Assembly (NCBI GenBank): GCA_039030715.1
Contig: JBCCDU010000006.1
Span: 19,596 to 83,595 of the forward strand
DNA from: Thermohalobaculum sp039030715
GTDB taxonomy: Bacteria; Pseudomonadota; Alphaproteobacteria; Rhodobacterales; Rhodobacteraceae
Direction: 5' to 3'
DNA length: 64,000 bases
Part shown: positions 44,201 through 52,397 of the stretch, one piece after another
How positions within the stretch are numbered: position 1 is the stretch's first letter
Layout of the letters: each line of letters begins with the position of its first letter
The notes under the pieces: generated by a model
Databases searched by the model: none
Seen by the model: the letters and a program-made list of their open reading frames with translations, nothing else
What the model was told of the DNA's origin: nothing
Made by a program: the position numbers and the translations under genes

Positions 44201-44406
44201 TCCACCGGCGTCCAGTATTCCTGATCGCGCCCGCCGATACGCCCGGCCCAGCCGCCATCCTGGAAAACCCAACCCTGATCATTGGGCGCGTTCAGATCCT
44301 GCGGAATCTCGGTAGTCTGAATCGCATCGATAACAGTGCCGAGTTCGAACCGGATCTGAACGACATCGGAGGCCACGAACGAAACCTCAGCGGCAGTATG
44401 ATCCAT
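41251..44406 (-). CDS. GH9 glycoside hydrolase with C-terminal RTX/secretion cassette
   Basis: A 1051-residue multidomain protein. After an N-terminal domain of unclear identity (1-185), an Ig-like CelD_N module starts near VHVNLTGFDPDDGVKVAYLS. The GH9 barrel follows, with nucleophile/base motif DAGD (Asp373-Asp376) and LGANPLNMVYMTG; a candidate acid Glu lies in FVPSTEYTV. From about residue 800 come RTX repeats (GGNDTLVGGAGADRIDGGAG), then a tail (residues about 935-1051) with RRDVINDFAAQDVIDLSRID that is paralogous to the end of the 58973-61018 protein. It should be an exported, calcium-dependent beta-glucanase or cellulase-like enzyme. ATG 44406 has GGAAGGA upstream. Confidence 0.87.
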   Translation of the reverse strand: MDHTAAEVSFVASDVVQIRFELGTVIDAIQTTEIPQDLNAPNDQGWVFQDGGWAGRIGGRDQEYWTPVDDFQASPLAGIFAREDVGGVLRADADLLSNWTVRINGQVVGIEGVSRKSNILDTAETGWFTFDFRTAENMFLDLDRDLAPGDRVTISFDDQAFETLAARFQPTQMISEAVHVNLTGFDPDDGVKVAYLSSWNGWDIEAQASVPQDYAPGTRFRVIDEATGQAVKTGQIELSKALDETTNFSLNFQGTDVWKMDFSDITAEGSYHILVDGVGRSQSFDISETHWGEVFDVSFSGFYHQRSGIALEEDFTDFVRPRSLHPKDGVTVQQSTVKLSDTSEGGGDISFQDLLPGSGTGEILPDAWGGWHDAGDFDRRTQHVETSRRLIELVELSPEFAEARDGRIPEAGDEIPDLVDEALWNLDLFRRLQKDDGGVPGGIEQASYPAYGQGSWAETEEIFAYAPEAWTSWEYAAGAAKAAHILQTYDPGQVAVWRESAVRAMEWAEANTPADLADQPAWVTARNIAAAELYRLTGQKKWHDIFLDSTVYDTPDVPNLDWRQHQFEAAFLYARTDRPLVDQRIVENGIGDIQRETTYLELNGTGSAFGFASNPYAPYGWGNTGQQPNFSAQLYVRMHALTDDDAWLRKIEADLQYTLGANPLNMVYMTGLDGLRGPEEILNTDADVLGYGPPPGITIYGDYNIRDYGRQFFHDIMEPAVWPNYFDIPVAESFNGFSVFVPSTEYTVQQGISDMTYVTGYLAAVKGDFGTVAASEGADTLVGTASRDEIYALGGNDEVNGLEGADSLYGGQGNDTLYGDQGGDRLFGQGGNDTLVGGAGADRIDGGAGTDTAGFTDAFGPVRADLAGTVAGAGHAKGDIYLSVENLRGGTRDDQLFGDAEGNMLWGLGGSDRLQGRQGDDRLFGGAGDDTLFGNAGQDQLFGGGGADRFSFFAATDTRLGAIRRDVINDFAAQDVIDLSRIDADAGQAGDQAFAFIGRAAFSGSGAEIRYFIDRGDDYTILQVDMDGDGAQDFQIELAGPITLDEQDFIL

Positions 44407-44720
44407 GGCGCGTCCTTCCCCGGGTCTTCGCATACAGCACACAGAATGGTGAGCATCTGCATCAGAAAACGGAACTCAACACCCAGTCCGTCGAAGCTAC
44501 GTACTGGGTGGCTGGCCACGCGAAGAGGGCAGCGCAAATGTGATCAGTTGCATCCACAGCGCTACCCTGCAAATGTCGGGGATTCATGCGTGTTCCGAAG
44601 TCTAGGCAGTGGCATATCTGCCGATCCGGTACCGCTGACCAAGCAACCTCGCACGATCAAGAATAGCGAGCCGCTCGCACCCTTTCGCGCGTAGGAGGAA
44701 TTTCGAAAGGCGGGATTGTT
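44407..44720. other. Gene-free gap between GH9-RTX gene and tRNA-Met
   Basis: No convincing gene; the 98-codon reading frame on the plus strand has no recognisable features. A 7-bp inverted repeat ACCCAGT/ACTGGGT (44481-44509, 15-nt loop) could be an operator for the GH9 gene. The remainder is unremarkable promoter-type DNA. Confidence 0.5.
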
Positions 44721-44797
44721 TGGTGGCGGGGGAGGGACTCGAACCCTCGACCTCAGGATTATGAGTCCTGCGCTCTAACCAGCTGAGCTACCCAGCC
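44721..44797 (-). tRNA. tRNA-Met (CAU), elongator type
   Basis: Reading the minus strand, 77 nt fold into a full cloverleaf: acceptor GGCTGGG/CCCCGCC, D arm GCTC...GAGC, anticodon loop CTCATAA, T arm GAGGG-TTCGAGT-CCCTC, and an encoded CCA. The anticodon loop and D loop fit elongator tRNA-Met; a lysidine-modified tRNA-Ile (CAU) is a less likely alternative. Position 4-69 is U-C, a mismatch in an otherwise paired acceptor stem. Confidence 0.9.
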
Positions 44798-44909
44798 GCC
44801 GGGGCTGCTTGTAGGCGTGAGGCGCGCTTTTGGTCAAGCCCCTCCAATCGCTGCGGAAGGCGGATTTCACCGTGGATGACTCGACTCTGGTATGGAGGAG
44901 ACTTAAATA

Positions 44910-44924
44910 GAACAAAGAATGAAC
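44910..44924 (+). promoter_or_regulatory. LexA/SOS box upstream of imuB
   Basis: GAAC-AAAGAAT-GAAC, the reverse complement of the alphaproteobacterial LexA site GTTC-N7-GTTC, ends 13 bp before the imuB start codon. A perfect match in a short spacer before an SOS mutagenesis operon. Confidence 0.9.
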
Positions 44925-44937
44925 ATTAGGGATTTGC

Positions 44938-46416
44938 ATGTTCGATGGGATGCAGCGCCGCGTTGTCTCGATGTGGTTCCCGCGCCTGGCCAGCGACCGG
45001 GCCCTGCGCGCGCGTCCGGTGGAGGGGCCGTTCGCACTGACGCTGAAGCAGAACAATGCCAACCGCCTCTATTGTCTGAATGCCAAGGCTGAGCGGCTGA
45101 ACCTGCATCGCGGCATGTCCTACTCTGACGCGCGCGCCTTTTGCCCGGATTTGCAAAGCCGGATTGCCGACCCGGTCGCCGATCAGCGGTTTCTGCAGGC
45201 GCTGTCGCGCTGGGCCTCGCGCTATTGCCCTTGGATCGGGTTTGAGGGAGGGGACGGCTTGGTTCTGGACATCACCGGATCTGCGCATTTGTTCGGGGGA
45301 GAGGCCGGGATGCTGGCCGATATCCGTCATCGACTGGAACGGGCGGGCGTCTCGGTCCAGCTTGGCTTGGGCGATACGCGGGGTGCGGCCTGGGCGCTGG
45401 CGCATTTCGATGAGGGGACGGCGCCTATGGGCGATATGCTGGGGGCGATAGGCCGCCTGCCCGTGGCGGCGCTGCGGGTGGGGGAGGAGACCAGCACCGC
45501 CCTGCAACGCCTTGGGTTGCGCAAGATTTCCGATCTGACCATGACCGCCCGCGCGCCGCTCGCCCGGCGTTTCGGGCCCGCCCTGCTGCGGCGGCTGGAT
45601 CAGGCCCTGGGGGTCGAGCCGGAGGAGATCACTCCCCTGCCGCTGTCGCCGCATTACGGCGTTCGAATGACATTGCCCGAACCGATTGGTCTGGTGAGCG
45701 ATGTCATGGCAGGGACGGCACGCCTGCTGGCAAAGCTTTGCGAGAAGCTGAAAGCGCAGGAGGCGGGGGCGCGCGTGCTCTGCCTGACCCTGCGCCGGGT
45801 GGATCAGGACCAGCAGCAGGTCGAGCTGCGCCTGGCCAGCGCCCAGCGCGACCCACACCGGATCCTGCCGCTGTTCGAGCGAGGAGTGAACCAGGTTGAT
45901 GCGGGGTTCGGCATCGACCAATTGCGGCTGGAGGCAGTGGAGGTCGAAGACCTGCCGGTGCGCCAGATCAGTCATGTCTCGACCGGTGCCAAGGATCAGT
46001 TGGACGATCTGATCACCCGGATCGGCACGCGGATCGGGTTGGAGCATGTGCTGCGCTATCTGCCCGCAGAGAGTCATATTCCGGAGCGGAGCTTCATCAC
46101 TGCGCCCGCGGCCTATTCCAAGGCAGAGGGCGTTTGGGCCTGCCCGCGCCCGCGCCCGCTGCGCCTGTTTCCGCCGGAGGCGATTACAGGCAAGGGCCCC
46201 CGCCCACCGCAAACCTTCCGCTGGCGGCGGATGGCACTGAGCACGGCGCGCGCCACGGGTCCGGAACGGATCGCGCCCGAATGGTGGCTGGATGACGAAA
46301 ACTGGCGCTCCGGCGTTCGCGATTACTGGCGGGTCGAGACCCGGCAGGGCCGCCGGTTGTGGCTGTTCTATACCCCGCAAAACCCGGGCTGGTTCGTGCA
46401 GGGGGAATTCGCATGA
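44938..46416 (+). CDS. imuB: ImuB, catalytically inactive Y-family polymerase-like protein
   Basis: A 492-residue Y-family homologue. The N-terminal SMWFPRLASDRAL replaces the Asp-x-Asp of active polymerases, and GGDGLVLDITGSAHLFGGE is the degenerate palm motif, so it should not polymerise. The remaining thumb and little-finger regions are present. In the ImuA-ImuB-DnaE2 mutasome it bridges the clamp and DnaE2. The gene lies just after a LexA box. No imuA is present upstream, where tRNA-Met lies instead. It overlaps dnaE2 by 4 bp (ATGA). Confidence 0.92.
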   Translation: MFDGMQRRVVSMWFPRLASDRALRARPVEGPFALTLKQNNANRLYCLNAKAERLNLHRGMSYSDARAFCPDLQSRIADPVADQRFLQALSRWASRYCPWIGFEGGDGLVLDITGSAHLFGGEAGMLADIRHRLERAGVSVQLGLGDTRGAAWALAHFDEGTAPMGDMLGAIGRLPVAALRVGEETSTALQRLGLRKISDLTMTARAPLARRFGPALLRRLDQALGVEPEEITPLPLSPHYGVRMTLPEPIGLVSDVMAGTARLLAKLCEKLKAQEAGARVLCLTLRRVDQDQQQVELRLASAQRDPHRILPLFERGVNQVDAGFGIDQLRLEAVEVEDLPVRQISHVSTGAKDQLDDLITRIGTRIGLEHVLRYLPAESHIPERSFITAPAAYSKAEGVWACPRPRPLRLFPPEAITGKGPRPPQTFRWRRMALSTARATGPERIAPEWWLDDENWRSGVRDYWRVETRQGRRLWLFYTPQNPGWFVQGEFA

Positions 46417-49400
46417 TCGAGGTCAATCGCGTCCATCGGCTGGTCGAAGAGCGCCGTCGCAACACTCCGGTGCCCGATGGCCCGGCCTATGCCGAGCTTT
46501 GCGTGACCACCAATTTCACCTTCCTGACCGGTGCCTCGCATCCCGAAGAACTGGTGACGCGGGCGGCGGAACTGGGCCTCTCGGCCATTGCGATCACCGA
46601 CCGCAACTCGCTGGCGGGTGTGGTACGGGCCTGGTCGGCATTGAAGGAATTGAAGCGCGAAGCGGAGGAGACCGTGCCCATCCGCTCGCAACATCGCATC
46701 GACTCCAGTTCGCGCCAACAGGTTGGCACGCTCAACCCCATTGCGAAACCTCAGGTCATGCGCCTGCCCCGGCTGATCGTCGGCTGCCGTCTGGTGCTGC
46801 GCCAAGGGGGTGTCGACTGGCTGGCGCTGCCGCGCGACCGGATGGCTTATGAGCGCCTGACCCGGCTTCTCACCATCGGCAAACGCCGCGCCGGAAAGGG
46901 GGAGTGCCATTTGGACCTGAAGGATCTGCTGGAGCACGGCAAGGGCATGGTTCTGATCGCCCTGCCCCAAAGCCCGTTGCGGGCCGCGATGGGCGAGATC
47001 CAGCGAGTCAGGCGACAATTCCCGGGATATGTGTTTCTGGGGGCGGCACCGCGCTATGACGGCAGCGATCAGGCCTATCTCAGGGCCTGTGCCCGGCTGG
47101 CGCAGAAAACCTCGGCCCCCATGGTCGCCGTGGGCGATGTGCTGATGCATCATGCCAGGCGCAAGCAACTGGCCGATGTGCTGACTTGCATGCGCGAGCA
47201 TATCACCATCGACCAGATTGGCCGACGAGCCCTGCCGAATGCAGAGCGTCGGCTGAAAGGCGCCCGGGACATGACCCGGCTCTACCGCGATCATCCGGGC
47301 GCGCTGCGCCGCACGCTGGAGATTGCGGATCGATGCAGCTTCGATCTCGGCGAACTTTCCTATGAATATCCCGACGAGATCGCAGAGGGCGTGACCCCGC
47401 AGATCCGGCTGGAACGGTTGGCGCGGGAAGGGTTGAAACAACGCTACCCCAAAGGCGCGCCAGACCGGGTGCATGCCCTGATGGAAAAGGAACTCGCACT
47501 GGTGCGGGAACTGGGGTTTCCGGCCTATTTCCTGACCGTCCATGACATCGTGCAATATGCCCGCGCGCAGGGCATCCTCTGCCAGGGGCGGGGCTCGGCG
47601 GCCAATTCGATCCTCTGTTACCTCTTGGGCATCACCGATGTGGGGCCGGAACAGATCACCATGGTGTTCGAGCGTTTCGTCTCGAAATACCGCGGCGAGC
47701 CGCCGGATATCGACGTGGATTTCGAGCATGAGCGGCGCGAGGAGGTGATCCAGTGGATCTATGAGAAATACGGTCGCCACCGCGCGGGCCTCTGCGCCAC
47801 GGTGATCCATTTCCGCTCGCGCGCCGCGATCCGCGAAGTGGGCAAGGTCATGGGCCTCAGCCAGGACGTGACGACCGGCCTGGCGGGCCAGATCTGGGGC
47901 ATGTCTGATGGCGGGGCCGCGCCGGAGCAGATCCGTGAACTGGGCCTCGACCCCGATGACCGGCGCTTGGCCCAGACCATCCGTCTGATCGGCGAGATCA
48001 TCGGCTTTCCCCGCCATCTCAGCCAGCATGTCGGCGGGTTCGTCATCACCAAGGGGAGGCTGGACGCGCTCTGCCCCATCGAGAACGCGGCCATGGAGGA
48101 CCGTACGACCATCGAATGGGACAAGGACGACATCGATGCACTGGGTATTCTGAAGGTCGATGTGCTGGGGCTGGGCATGCTGAGCTGCCTGCACAAGGCG
48201 TTCGATCTGATGCAGCAACACGAGGGACAGACACTGACCCTCGACACCATCCCGCCGGACGACAAGGCAACTTACGACATGCTCTGCCGGGCCGATGCGC
48301 TCGGGGTCTTCCAGGTGGAAAGCCGGGCACAGATGAACTTCCTGCCCCGGATGCGACCACGGGTATTTTACGACCTGGTGGTGGAGGTCGCGATCGTACG
48401 TCCCGGCCCGATCCAGGGCGGCATGGTACAGCCCTATATCAAACGCCGCCAGGGATTGGAGACGGTCGACTATCCGTCGGAGGAACTGCGCGAGGTGATG
48501 CACAAAACGCTGGGCGTGCCGCTCTTCCAGGAACAGGCGATGCAGATCGCCGTGGTCGCGGCGGGCTTCACGCCGGAGGAGGCCGACCGCCTGCGCCGCT
48601 CGCTCGCCTCCTTCCGGCGGATGGGCACGATCGGTGTCTTCCGCGACCGTTTCATCGGGGGCATGCTGGAGAAAGGCTATGATCCCGATTTTGCCGAGCG
48701 CTGCTTTGCCCAGATCGAAGGCTTTGCCGATTACGGCTTTCCCGAAAGCCATGCGGCGGCCTTCGCGCTGCTGGTTTATGTCTCGGCCTGGCTGAAATGC
48801 CATCACCCGGCGATCTTTGCCTGTGCGCTGCTGAACGCGCAGCCGATGGGCTTCTATGCGCCGGCTCAGATCGTGCGCGATGCCCGCGAACATGGGGTAG
48901 AGGTGCGGCCAATCTGCGTAAACGCCAGCACCTGGGACAACACGCTGGAGCGCCGAGCCGACGGTGCGCTGGCGCTGCGGCTGGGCTTTCGCCAGATCAA
49001 GGGGTTCAAGGAGGAGGATGCGGACTGGCTCGTCTCCGCCCGCGACAATGGGTATCGCGACCCCGAGGCGGTCTGGCTGCGTGCGGGCCTGGCCCCATCC
49101 GCACTGGAGCGGCTGGCCGAGGCCGATGCCTTCGCCGATATGGGTCTTAGCCGGCGCGACGCGCTCTGGCGGGTGAAGGCCATCCGCGGGCAGGCGCCGC
49201 TGCCGCTCTTCAACGACCCGATCGATGGGGAAGGCATCCACGAGGCCAGCGTCGAACTGCCCGCGATGCATCTGGGCGAGGAGGTGGTTGAGGATTACGT
49301 CTCGATGCGCCTGACGCTGAGGGCGCATCCGATGGAGTTGCTGCGACCCTCCTTCCCCGGGCTGACCACCCATGACACCCTCGCCACCGTTCCGCTGGGC

Positions 49401-49814
49401 CGCCATAAAGTCTGCGGGCTGGTCATCACCCGCCAGCGCCCTGGCACGGCCTCGGGCGTGATCTTCCTGACCCTAGAGGACGAAACCGGCGTCTGCAATG
49501 TCGTGGTCTGGCCCAAGGTCTATCAGCGGTTCAGAAGCATCGTCATGGGCGGGCGGCTGATCCGTGTGACGGGATATTTGCAGCGCGAAGGCATCGTCGT
49601 GCATCTGATCGCCCAAAAGATCGAGGACATGTCGCACTGCCTGTCCGAACTGGGCCATCCGCTGGGGGAGACAATCGGCGAGACCCAGGCTCAGGCCGAC
49701 GACGCCCCACGGCCCAAAGCCAATGCTCCTGGGACATTACGCCGAAACCCACCGCGCGCGATGCATCCCCGCGACCAGGCCAAACGCCTGTTCCCCAGCC
49801 GGGACTTTCATTGA
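46413..49814 (+). CDS. dnaE2: DnaE2 error-prone DNA polymerase
   Basis: A 1133-residue C-family polymerase. A degenerate PHP domain starts at AELCVTTNFTFLTGASHPEE. The palm contains GRGSAANSILCYLLGITDVG and the catalytic aspartates in PPDIDVDFEHERREEVI. Between residues about 85 and 120 there is a loop (IRSQHRIDSSSRQQVGTLNP). The OB fold and C-terminal segment follow, while the long tail of DnaE1 is absent, as usual for DnaE2. Start 46413 overlaps the imuB stop, so the two are coupled and under SOS control. It performs mutagenic lesion bypass. Confidence 0.92.
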   Translation: MIEVNRVHRLVEERRRNTPVPDGPAYAELCVTTNFTFLTGASHPEELVTRAAELGLSAIAITDRNSLAGVVRAWSALKELKREAEETVPIRSQHRIDSSSRQQVGTLNPIAKPQVMRLPRLIVGCRLVLRQGGVDWLALPRDRMAYERLTRLLTIGKRRAGKGECHLDLKDLLEHGKGMVLIALPQSPLRAAMGEIQRVRRQFPGYVFLGAAPRYDGSDQAYLRACARLAQKTSAPMVAVGDVLMHHARRKQLADVLTCMREHITIDQIGRRALPNAERRLKGARDMTRLYRDHPGALRRTLEIADRCSFDLGELSYEYPDEIAEGVTPQIRLERLAREGLKQRYPKGAPDRVHALMEKELALVRELGFPAYFLTVHDIVQYARAQGILCQGRGSAANSILCYLLGITDVGPEQITMVFERFVSKYRGEPPDIDVDFEHERREEVIQWIYEKYGRHRAGLCATVIHFRSRAAIREVGKVMGLSQDVTTGLAGQIWGMSDGGAAPEQIRELGLDPDDRRLAQTIRLIGEIIGFPRHLSQHVGGFVITKGRLDALCPIENAAMEDRTTIEWDKDDIDALGILKVDVLGLGMLSCLHKAFDLMQQHEGQTLTLDTIPPDDKATYDMLCRADALGVFQVESRAQMNFLPRMRPRVFYDLVVEVAIVRPGPIQGGMVQPYIKRRQGLETVDYPSEELREVMHKTLGVPLFQEQAMQIAVVAAGFTPEEADRLRRSLASFRRMGTIGVFRDRFIGGMLEKGYDPDFAERCFAQIEGFADYGFPESHAAAFALLVYVSAWLKCHHPAIFACALLNAQPMGFYAPAQIVRDAREHGVEVRPICVNASTWDNTLERRADGALALRLGFRQIKGFKEEDADWLVSARDNGYRDPEAVWLRAGLAPSALERLAEADAFADMGLSRRDALWRVKAIRGQAPLPLFNDPIDGEGIHEASVELPAMHLGEEVVEDYVSMRLTLRAHPMELLRPSFPGLTTHDTLATVPLGRHKVCGLVITRQRPGTASGVIFLTLEDETGVCNVVVWPKVYQRFRSIVMGGRLIRVTGYLQREGIVVHLIAQKIEDMSHCLSELGHPLGETIGETQAQADDAPRPKANAPGTLRRNPPRAMHPRDQAKRLFPSRDFH

Positions 49815-49837
49815 ACCGGCAAGAGACCGGAGCGGCT

Positions 49838-49883
49838 CAACAATTGAAACAATTCCCGCCTGCGCAAGACAACGGGCTGAAAT
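49838..49883 (+). promoter_or_regulatory. Composite promoter/operator element, site A
   Basis: CAACAATTGAAAC (49838-49850), 17 bp, GACAAC (49868-49873), 4 bp, TGAAAT (49878-49883). It lies 49 bp before the 49933 gene. One of six copies in the 49.8-59 kb island. Confidence 0.7.
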
Positions 49884-49932
49884 ATCCGCGCCATAGCATC
49901 TCCTCAGTTCAAGTAACCGATGGAGGCCGATT

Positions 49933-50415
49933 ATGCAGAACATCGTCACACCGCCCCGGCCCCGCGCTTTGCGTTCGCTGCCCGGTTCGGGCATGGCAAT
50001 TGTGCTTGCCGTGCATGGGGGCATCATTGGCGCCACCGCAGCGGGCTTCGATCTGGATGCCGCGCCGCTCTGGATGGTGCGGCTCCTGATGGGTGCCCTG
50101 GCCGCCGAGCTGGTGCGCCGGATGATCTCGGCGCACAGGGCGAAAACACGCCTTGAGACGTTGCCGCTGGCCTTCTGGGCCCTGTTCCTGGGCGTCTCCG
50201 CCTGGATGGTGGAGACCGGCGCAGTCGCCTGGATCCTGTTCGGATTGCAAAGCGCTCTCGTTCTGGGGATCGCCCTCGCTACGATCCGTCGCGACGGCAT
50301 GGGTCCGCTCGGCCTGGGTTGGGAGACCCCCTCGGCCTGGCGGCCCGGCCTCCATGCGCCCAAACCCCATTTCACCCTGCCGGTTCCGATCCGGCCCCTG
50401 CAACCCGCTGTCTGA
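49933..50415 (+). CDS. Integral membrane protein of unknown function
   Basis: A 160-residue protein with about four hydrophobic segments (residues about 20-42, 45-62, 78-95 and 98-118) and a proline-rich C-terminus (GLHAPKPHFTLPVPIRPLQP). I recognise no family. The upstream composite element at 49838-49883 places it in the same putative regulon as the kinase at 53.7 kb. It is followed by a small membrane ORF 11 bp away, probably in one operon. GGAGG (49922-49926) lies upstream of ATG 49933. Confidence 0.65.
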   Translation: MQNIVTPPRPRALRSLPGSGMAIVLAVHGGIIGATAAGFDLDAAPLWMVRLLMGALAAELVRRMISAHRAKTRLETLPLAFWALFLGVSAWMVETGAVAWILFGLQSALVLGIALATIRRDGMGPLGLGWETPSAWRPGLHAPKPHFTLPVPIRPLQPAV

Positions 50416-50426
50416 GAGAGGCCCGG

Positions 50427-50576
50427 ATGACCGATTTTGTCTTGAACACCCGCCCGATAATCAGCTTGACGGATATGCTGGCAACTGTCGAATTGCCCGA
50501 TCTGCGCAATGCGATGCCCGTCGTCGCCGCCGTCTATGCCATCGCCCTGCCCGTTGCGATCGCACTCGCGTTCTGA
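50427..50576 (+). CDS. Small membrane protein (49 aa)
   Basis: A 49-residue protein whose C-terminal half (NAMPVVAAVYAIALPVAIAL) is one hydrophobic helix and whose N-terminal half is polar (MTDFVLNTRPIISLTDML). ATG 50427 has GAGAGGCCCGG just upstream and follows the preceding gene by 11 bp. Composition fits a real small membrane peptide, but no homologue is recognised. Confidence 0.5.
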   Translation: MTDFVLNTRPIISLTDMLATVELPDLRNAMPVVAAVYAIALPVAIALAF

Positions 50577-50602
50577 CGGGCAGGATACGCCGAGGATGCG
50601 CG

Positions 50603-50649
50603 GAAACAATTGAAACACTTCCGCGCGGCCCTGGACATCAAGCCGATAC
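50603..50649 (+). promoter_or_regulatory. Composite promoter/operator element, site B
   Basis: GAAACAATTGAAAC (50603-50616), 17 bp, GACATC (50634-50639), 4 bp, CGATAC (50644-50649, 4 of 6 matches to TGAAAC). It precedes the DUF1127 gene by 54 bp. Confidence 0.65.
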
Positions 50650-50703
50650 AGATCCGAGGCACATTCGCCCCATCCGATCTACGCCAAACAAGGGAGAGCG
50701 CAG

Positions 50704-50889
50704 ATGATCACCGCCACCATGCTTCACATCGCCGCCCGGATGCGCTCCTGGATCCAGCAAGCCAGGATGCACCGGGCCCGTGCCACCCTGTTGCGCGATA
50801 TCGAGGCGCTCGACCGCGCGACGCTCAACGATATGGGCGTTACCCGCCCCGAACTGATCGCTCGCACATTGCGGACCTGCCATGGGTGA
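50704..50889 (+). CDS. DUF1127 (YjiS-like) small basic protein
   Basis: A 61-residue arginine-rich protein with the YjiS signature LLRDIEALDRATLNDMGVTR. DUF1127 proteins are common in alphaproteobacteria and have been linked to stress and small-molecule adaptation; they have no enzymatic motif. The gene stands alone between site B and a strong terminator, so it is its own transcription unit. GGGAGAG lies upstream of ATG 50704. Confidence 0.85.
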   Translation: MITATMLHIAARMRSWIQQARMHRARATLLRDIEALDRATLNDMGVTRPELIARTLRTCHG

Positions 50890-50919
50890 GAGAAAACGCC
50901 AAGAGAAACGCGAGCCCAA

Positions 50920-50953
50920 GGGCGCCGGTCGAAATGCCGGCGCCCCTTTTTTT
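50920..50953 (+). terminator. Rho-independent terminator after the DUF1127 gene
   Basis: GGGCGCCGG (50920-50928) pairs with CCGGCGCCC (50937-50945), loop TCGAAATG, then C and seven Ts. Confidence 0.92.
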
Positions 50954-50959
50954 CCTGCC

Positions 50960-51988
50960 TCAGCGATCCAGTGATGTGTCGATCTGGCAAAGCCCGGTGG
51001 TGCCGAAGCCCGGCAGGTCGACTGCCGGCAGGTCGGCCAGTTTGAACTCCACCTCCAGCGCACCGCGCATCTCGCCTGCACAGACGATTTGCATCGGCTG
51101 AGCGCAATCGCGCAGCCGGGCCGAGAGGTTTACCGCCGGGCCGAACACGTCATAGACATACTTCTGTACGCCAACCACCGAGCCGATGACCGAACCCGAA
51201 GCAATGCCGATGCGGCCCTGCCAGCGGTTGGGGTGGCTCTCGTTGCGTCGGTTCAGATACCGGATCAGACGCAAGGCAGCCTGCACGACAGCGACACCGT
51301 GGTTTTCCACCGGCTCCAGCATTCCGCAGACCGCGACGTAGGAATCGCCCACCGTCTTGATCCGCTCGCAGCCGAACTGTTCGCCGATCCGATCGAAGGC
51401 CGCGAAGATATCGTTCATATCGCTGACCATGACCGAGGGGCTGAGCGTGCCCGCCCGATCGTCGAAGTCGGCGAAATCCAGCGTCAGAACGGTAACCGGG
51501 TCGTAGCTTTGCGGGGTCACGACACCGAAGGTCTTGTATTCCTCGTAGACGCTGCGCGGCATGATGCTCAGCAGCAGCTTCTCGACCCGCTCCTTCTCGC
51601 GCTGCAGGTCGCGGGTGTTGCGCTCGACCATGGCGGAGTAGCTGTCGATCATCGACTCCAGCTCGCGGATGCGGGTGATGTTCTGGCATTCCAGTACGAT
51701 CATTCCGCCATCGGTGCGGGTGAAGGTCAGCGCCACCACAAGGGTGCGGCGCTTGCGGCGCATACTGGTTTCGGTGCTGAACCGGCCGTCGGCGGTCAAC
51801 GCCGCGGTGACCGGGGCCAGATCGAAATCCGGCATCACCTCGGACAGGGGAACGCCTGTCGCGGCGGCCTCGAACCACTCGCCAAAGGCCAGGTTCTTGA
51901 AGCTGATCGCGAGCGTGTCCGGCTCCAGAATGGCAACGCCCACGCCGATGGCGCGCAGAAGCTGCTCGTTGATCGCTGCGATGCTCAT
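50960..51988 (-). CDS. PAS-coupled class III adenylate cyclase-like protein
   Basis: A 342-residue protein: an N-terminal PAS-like domain (about residues 10-105), a coiled coil (SMIDSYSAMVERNTRDLQRE) and a class III cyclase domain (about 160-330). The metal Asp is in LTLDFADFDDRAG, substrate Lys in ERIKTVGDSYVA, Asp in YDVFGPAVNLSARL, and transition-state Asn and Arg in the same stretch. Lys plus Asp is the adenylate-type pair, so cAMP is the predicted product. It starts within one base of the globin stop and lies downstream of that gene, suggesting joint expression. The signal sensed by the PAS is unknown. Confidence 0.85.
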   Translation of the reverse strand: MSIAAINEQLLRAIGVGVAILEPDTLAISFKNLAFGEWFEAAATGVPLSEVMPDFDLAPVTAALTADGRFSTETSMRRKRRTLVVALTFTRTDGGMIVLECQNITRIRELESMIDSYSAMVERNTRDLQREKERVEKLLLSIMPRSVYEEYKTFGVVTPQSYDPVTVLTLDFADFDDRAGTLSPSVMVSDMNDIFAAFDRIGEQFGCERIKTVGDSYVAVCGMLEPVENHGVAVVQAALRLIRYLNRRNESHPNRWQGRIGIASGSVIGSVVGVQKYVYDVFGPAVNLSARLRDCAQPMQIVCAGEMRGALEVEFKLADLPAVDLPGFGTTGLCQIDTSLDR

Positions 51989-52347
51989 CAGGGCGTGACG
52001 ATCTGGTCGCGGCGAGCCTCGATTTCGCCGGTCACCTTGGCGCGATCCTCGGGCGTGAAGCCGAACTCGGTCAGGGTTTCATCCAACAGGCGCTTCATCT
52101 CATCGAAATGCCCGGACTGAATGTCGAGATGCCCGTGAAGCTGCGCAAGGCGGTCATCTGTGTACTGCGCAGGGCCACCCAGCAGAGACGCGATAAACTT
52201 GGTCTGATGGTCGATCAGCCGCTTCATATCGACATCGTCGAAGAACGGGCCAACCTCCTCGGAGTCGAGCAATTTGTCATAGAACGCCATGATGACTCTG
52301 CTGATCGCACCAAAGCCACCGTATTTCTCGTACAGATTTTCAGACAT
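51988..52347 (-). CDS. Truncated haemoglobin (group 1-like)
   Basis: A 119-residue 2-on-2 globin. Phe and Tyr of YEKYGGFGAISRVIMAFYDKL (helices A/B) and the histidines in DDRLAQLHGHLDI (His71 or His73, one the proximal ligand) are visible; the distal Tyr is in the B helix. Length matches GlbN-type proteins, which bind O2 or NO. ATG 52347 has AGGAGAG upstream. It is sandwiched between a lone ABC membrane domain and a cyclase gene, which makes a gas-sensing role attractive but unproven. Confidence 0.85.
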   Translation of the reverse strand: MSENLYEKYGGFGAISRVIMAFYDKLLDSEEVGPFFDDVDMKRLIDHQTKFIASLLGGPAQYTDDRLAQLHGHLDIQSGHFDEMKRLLDETLTEFGFTPEDRAKVTGEIEARRDQIVTP

Positions 52348-52397
52348 AAGCACTCTCCTGGGCGCATTAAGATCGATCACGCGCGGATTGACAAGCG

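Noticed and set aside
44398..44694. A 98-codon plus-strand frame in the gap before tRNA-Met
   Set aside because: No ribosome-binding site, no domain, and it overlaps the leader of the GH9 gene.
46368..49406. A 1012-codon open frame antisense to dnaE2
   Set aside because: It mirrors a well-supported polymerase gene in GC-rich DNA, has no ribosome-binding site or domain, and its translation is low-complexity His/Gln/Arg-rich.
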